The notes beneath the pieces were generated by a model. It saw only the letters and a program-made list of their open reading frames with translations, made no database searches and was not told where the DNA came from. Both the position numbers and the translations under genes were made by a program. Below, in pieces: positions 63,301-64,000 of a stretch of DNA of 64,000 nucleotides. The DNA is from Capitella teleta (taxonomy: Eukaryota > Annelida > Polychaeta > Capitellidae), in the NCBI GenBank assembly GCA_000328365.1, contig KB309774.1, forward strand, positions 30,847 to 94,846, in the 5' to 3' direction. How positions within the stretch are numbered: the stretch's first letter is position 1; each line of letters starts with the position of its first letter.

Positions 63301-63694
63301 GCACTCACGGCTACCCGTGAGTATGAGGATGCAATATATTGCACGTACTCAAATCTTTCTTTCTAAAGGGATGTCACACAGCAAGGATTTGAGGGATGTA
63401 TCACGGAAGTTCAGCTGGGATCAGCAACCAGAGATATCAACAACGATAACGTGGAGGCCAGGGGCGTGCTTCCTGGCTGCCCTGAGGTACTCATGAGTAA
63501 CGCGTTCACCACCGATGCTAAGCTCTCTCCTTCCTCAGATGGCCAGGGTCATCTCGTTTGACCCCAGTGTCGCCAACTCTTACTTGGCCCTTGAGTCTAT
63601 CAACATTGACCAGAACTTCCAGATGACCATGAAAATCAAAACGGAGACTCGCGATGGTCTACTCTTCTATACAGCTGATGAAACGCCAGATCAG
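48305..63694 (+). CDS. LAMA5: Laminin alpha chain, alpha-5 type, 3' end beyond window
   Basis: Secreted basement-membrane chain that assembles with beta and gamma laminins through its coiled coil and binds cells through its LG modules. The order read here is: signal peptide (residues 1 to about 27), LN domain, 11 laminin-EGF (LE) repeats, L4b domain, LE repeats, L4a (laminin IV type A), LE repeats, coiled coil, LG1, LG2 and the start of LG3. The L4b domain and the count of 11 LE repeats before it match vertebrate alpha-5. The LN text is also close: [28 protein letters not shown] and [20 protein letters not shown] are nearly identical to human LAMA5. About 35 or more introns are only 45-75 bp; introns 1 (2.1 kb) and 3 (1.4 kb) are exceptions. 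The last exon in the window is 63539-63694, ending at a GTAAGG donor inside LG3; LG4-LG5 must lie to the right. It could equally be called the common ancestor-like alpha-3/5 chain of an invertebrate. Confidence 0.96.
48707..50850. other. Laminin intron 1 (2.1 kb)
   Basis: No gene recognised. Near 49138-49205 a TTTCATTTCATTTATTACATT tract followed by an AATGCGCTGTACAAAC-type end resembles the 3' tail of invertebrate LINEs (weak). A TTCTTCGTTTC-rich tract lies at about 49665-49712 and a GC-rich hairpin (CCGCCCACC with GGTGGGGCGG) at about 50362-50383. Confidence 0.5.
51314..52709. other. Laminin intron 3 (1.4 kb)
   Basis: No gene recognised. A TAGGCCTA palindrome lies at 52136-52143. Open frames here are short and show no homology that could be recognised. 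Confidence 0.5.
52710..54863 (+). CDS. LAMA5: Laminin: LE repeats 1-11
   Basis: Exons from 52710-52923 and 52980-53189 to the one ending at 54863, separated by introns of about 50-60 bp. Each LE module has the C-x-C...GxCxC...G..C..C spacing with a G-[YF]-[YF]-x-[YF]-P-x-C end. The first begins [11 protein letters not shown]; the ninth ([19 protein letters not shown]) has the longer loop seen in alpha-5. The eleventh is split, running into the L4b domain as in vertebrate alpha-5. Confidence 0.93.
54914..56925 (+). CDS. LAMA5: Laminin: L4b domain exons
   Basis: Exons from 54914 to 56925 encode the globular L4b region typical of alpha-3/alpha-5 chains. It opens [20 protein letters not shown], with [37 protein letters not shown] and [13 protein letters not shown] aligning with human alpha-5. 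A second half ([39 protein letters not shown]) repeats the jelly-roll pattern. Introns remain about 45-70 bp. Confidence 0.9.
56985..57841 (+). CDS. LAMA5: Laminin: middle LE repeats between L4b and L4a
   Basis: Four complete LE modules (for example [42 protein letters not shown]) and a fifth that is interrupted by the L4a domain after [19 protein letters not shown], the usual place of insertion in laminin chains. Confidence 0.9.
57893..58587 (+). CDS. LAMA5: Laminin: L4a (laminin IV type A) domain
   Basis: Exons from 57893 encode [20 protein letters not shown], then [35 protein letters not shown] and a close with [17 protein letters not shown], the standard laminin IV type A pattern. The interrupted LE module resumes at [12 protein letters not shown]. 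Confidence 0.92.
58588..59893 (+). CDS. LAMA5: Laminin: C-terminal LE repeats
   Basis: About seven LE modules ending at [16 protein letters not shown] just before the coiled coil, including [33 protein letters not shown] and [20 protein letters not shown]. Introns of about 50-60 bp interrupt most modules. Confidence 0.9.
59947..62109 (+). CDS. LAMA5: Laminin: coiled-coil domains II and I
   Basis: Begins [15 protein letters not shown], with the Cys pair that cross-links the three chains at the start of the coil, and continues as heptad-rich Leu/Ala/Glu/Asn sequence (for example [18 protein letters not shown] and [20 protein letters not shown]). It ends [15 protein letters not shown] before LG1. 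Introns remain 50-90 bp. Confidence 0.88.
62161..63694 (+). CDS. LAMA5: Laminin: LG1, LG2 and start of LG3
   Basis: LG1 starts [19 protein letters not shown] with SGLLAYIG and [15 protein letters not shown]2 starts [14 protein letters not shown] with [39 protein letters not shown] and closes [13 protein letters not shown]3 opens [15 protein letters not shown] and is cut at the intron after 63694. LG1-LG3 carry the integrin-binding surface in laminin alpha chains. The final 300 bp (63695-64000) are intron. Confidence 0.92.
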
Positions 63695-64000
63695 GTAAGG
63701 GCTCAACAACGTCATAATTTATTCTCATAATAATGAAAAATTTTTCAATTTATTAAACATGACGGTGTATGCACGCTCCATTGCACTGTATAACATAAAA
63801 CACATTCTGGTTAAAGATGAGGTGATAAAATATAATTGGTCAGGGATTGAATTCCACAATATCACTTACAAAACTAGAAAGAACATTGTACGATTTTCCT
63901 GTTCACATCAGTTCAGAAGGTTCAGTTTAATAGTCCACTTCAAGATAAGCGGAGAGTTCTGCTTGGGGTGTACTGGCGGCAAAGTTCACTTAAGTAATAT
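63695..64000. other. Laminin intron at right edge
   Basis: At least 306 bp of intron after the LG3 exon, longer than the neighbouring introns. No acceptor followed by LG3 coding sequence was found before the edge. Confidence 0.6.

Noticed and set aside
1-64000. CRISPR array, bacterial operons or rRNA genes
   Set aside because: No regularly spaced direct repeats, no prokaryotic gene arrangement and no rRNA sequence were seen; the genes are spliced animal genes.

Overview
The window is animal (metazoan) genomic DNA. Its protein genes are split by GT-AG introns and include a laminin alpha chain, a proteasome beta-2 subunit, a Patched-domain protein and an EXD1-like protein. Non-coding DNA is AT-rich and full of simple repeats and degenerate transposons. 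The laminin gene has dozens of introns of only about 45-75 bp beside two of 1.4 and 2.1 kb, which points to an invertebrate lineage with compact introns. A sponge or another early-branching animal is plausible, but the sequence alone does not settle it.

Layout. 1-700: edge of a Ty3/gypsy-like retroelement fossil (minus). 1.24-6.16 kb: a multi-exon Patched/RND-type membrane protein (plus), lacking recognisable N-terminal exons. 6.2-25.9 kb: gene-poor DNA holding two paralogous intronless ORFs for single-pass membrane proteins of KCNE-like layout (12.6 and 25.1 kb). Each is preceded at similar distance by a copy of a roughly 1-kb conserved non-coding block (6.8 and 18.6 kb), which suggests an old tandem duplication of about 12 kb. 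A hAT transposase remnant, a LINE remnant, an assembly gap and several hairpins lie in the same region. 27.2-29.2 kb: a six-exon EXD1-like gene (minus). 30.1-31.4 kb: a Tigger/pogo-like MITE caught in a local direct duplication. 32-37.8 kb: three genes for Cys/His/Gly- or Ser/Tyr-rich low-complexity proteins, the first two divergent and the second and third sharing a motif pair. 38.9-41.0 kb: a six-exon gene (minus) for a 423-residue protein with a PPxY motif and two copies of an unnamed domain. 42.9-47.0 kb: complete PSMB2 (six exons). 48.3 kb to the right edge: a laminin alpha chain of the alpha-5 type with LN, 11 LE repeats, L4b, LE repeats, L4a, LE repeats, coiled coil, LG1, LG2 and the start of LG3.

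The genes do not form one pathway: the laminin (basement membrane), PSMB2 (20S proteasome), EXD1-like (piRNA-associated family) and Patched-like proteins are unrelated neighbours. The least explained parts are the Cys/Gly-rich cluster at 32-38 kb, the duplicated KCNE-like pair with its conserved non-coding block, and the tandem-domain PPxY protein. For EXD1-like, the PPxY protein and PSMB2 the exon lengths sum to exact open frames, so those models are strong. The Patched-like model has one unresolved junction.
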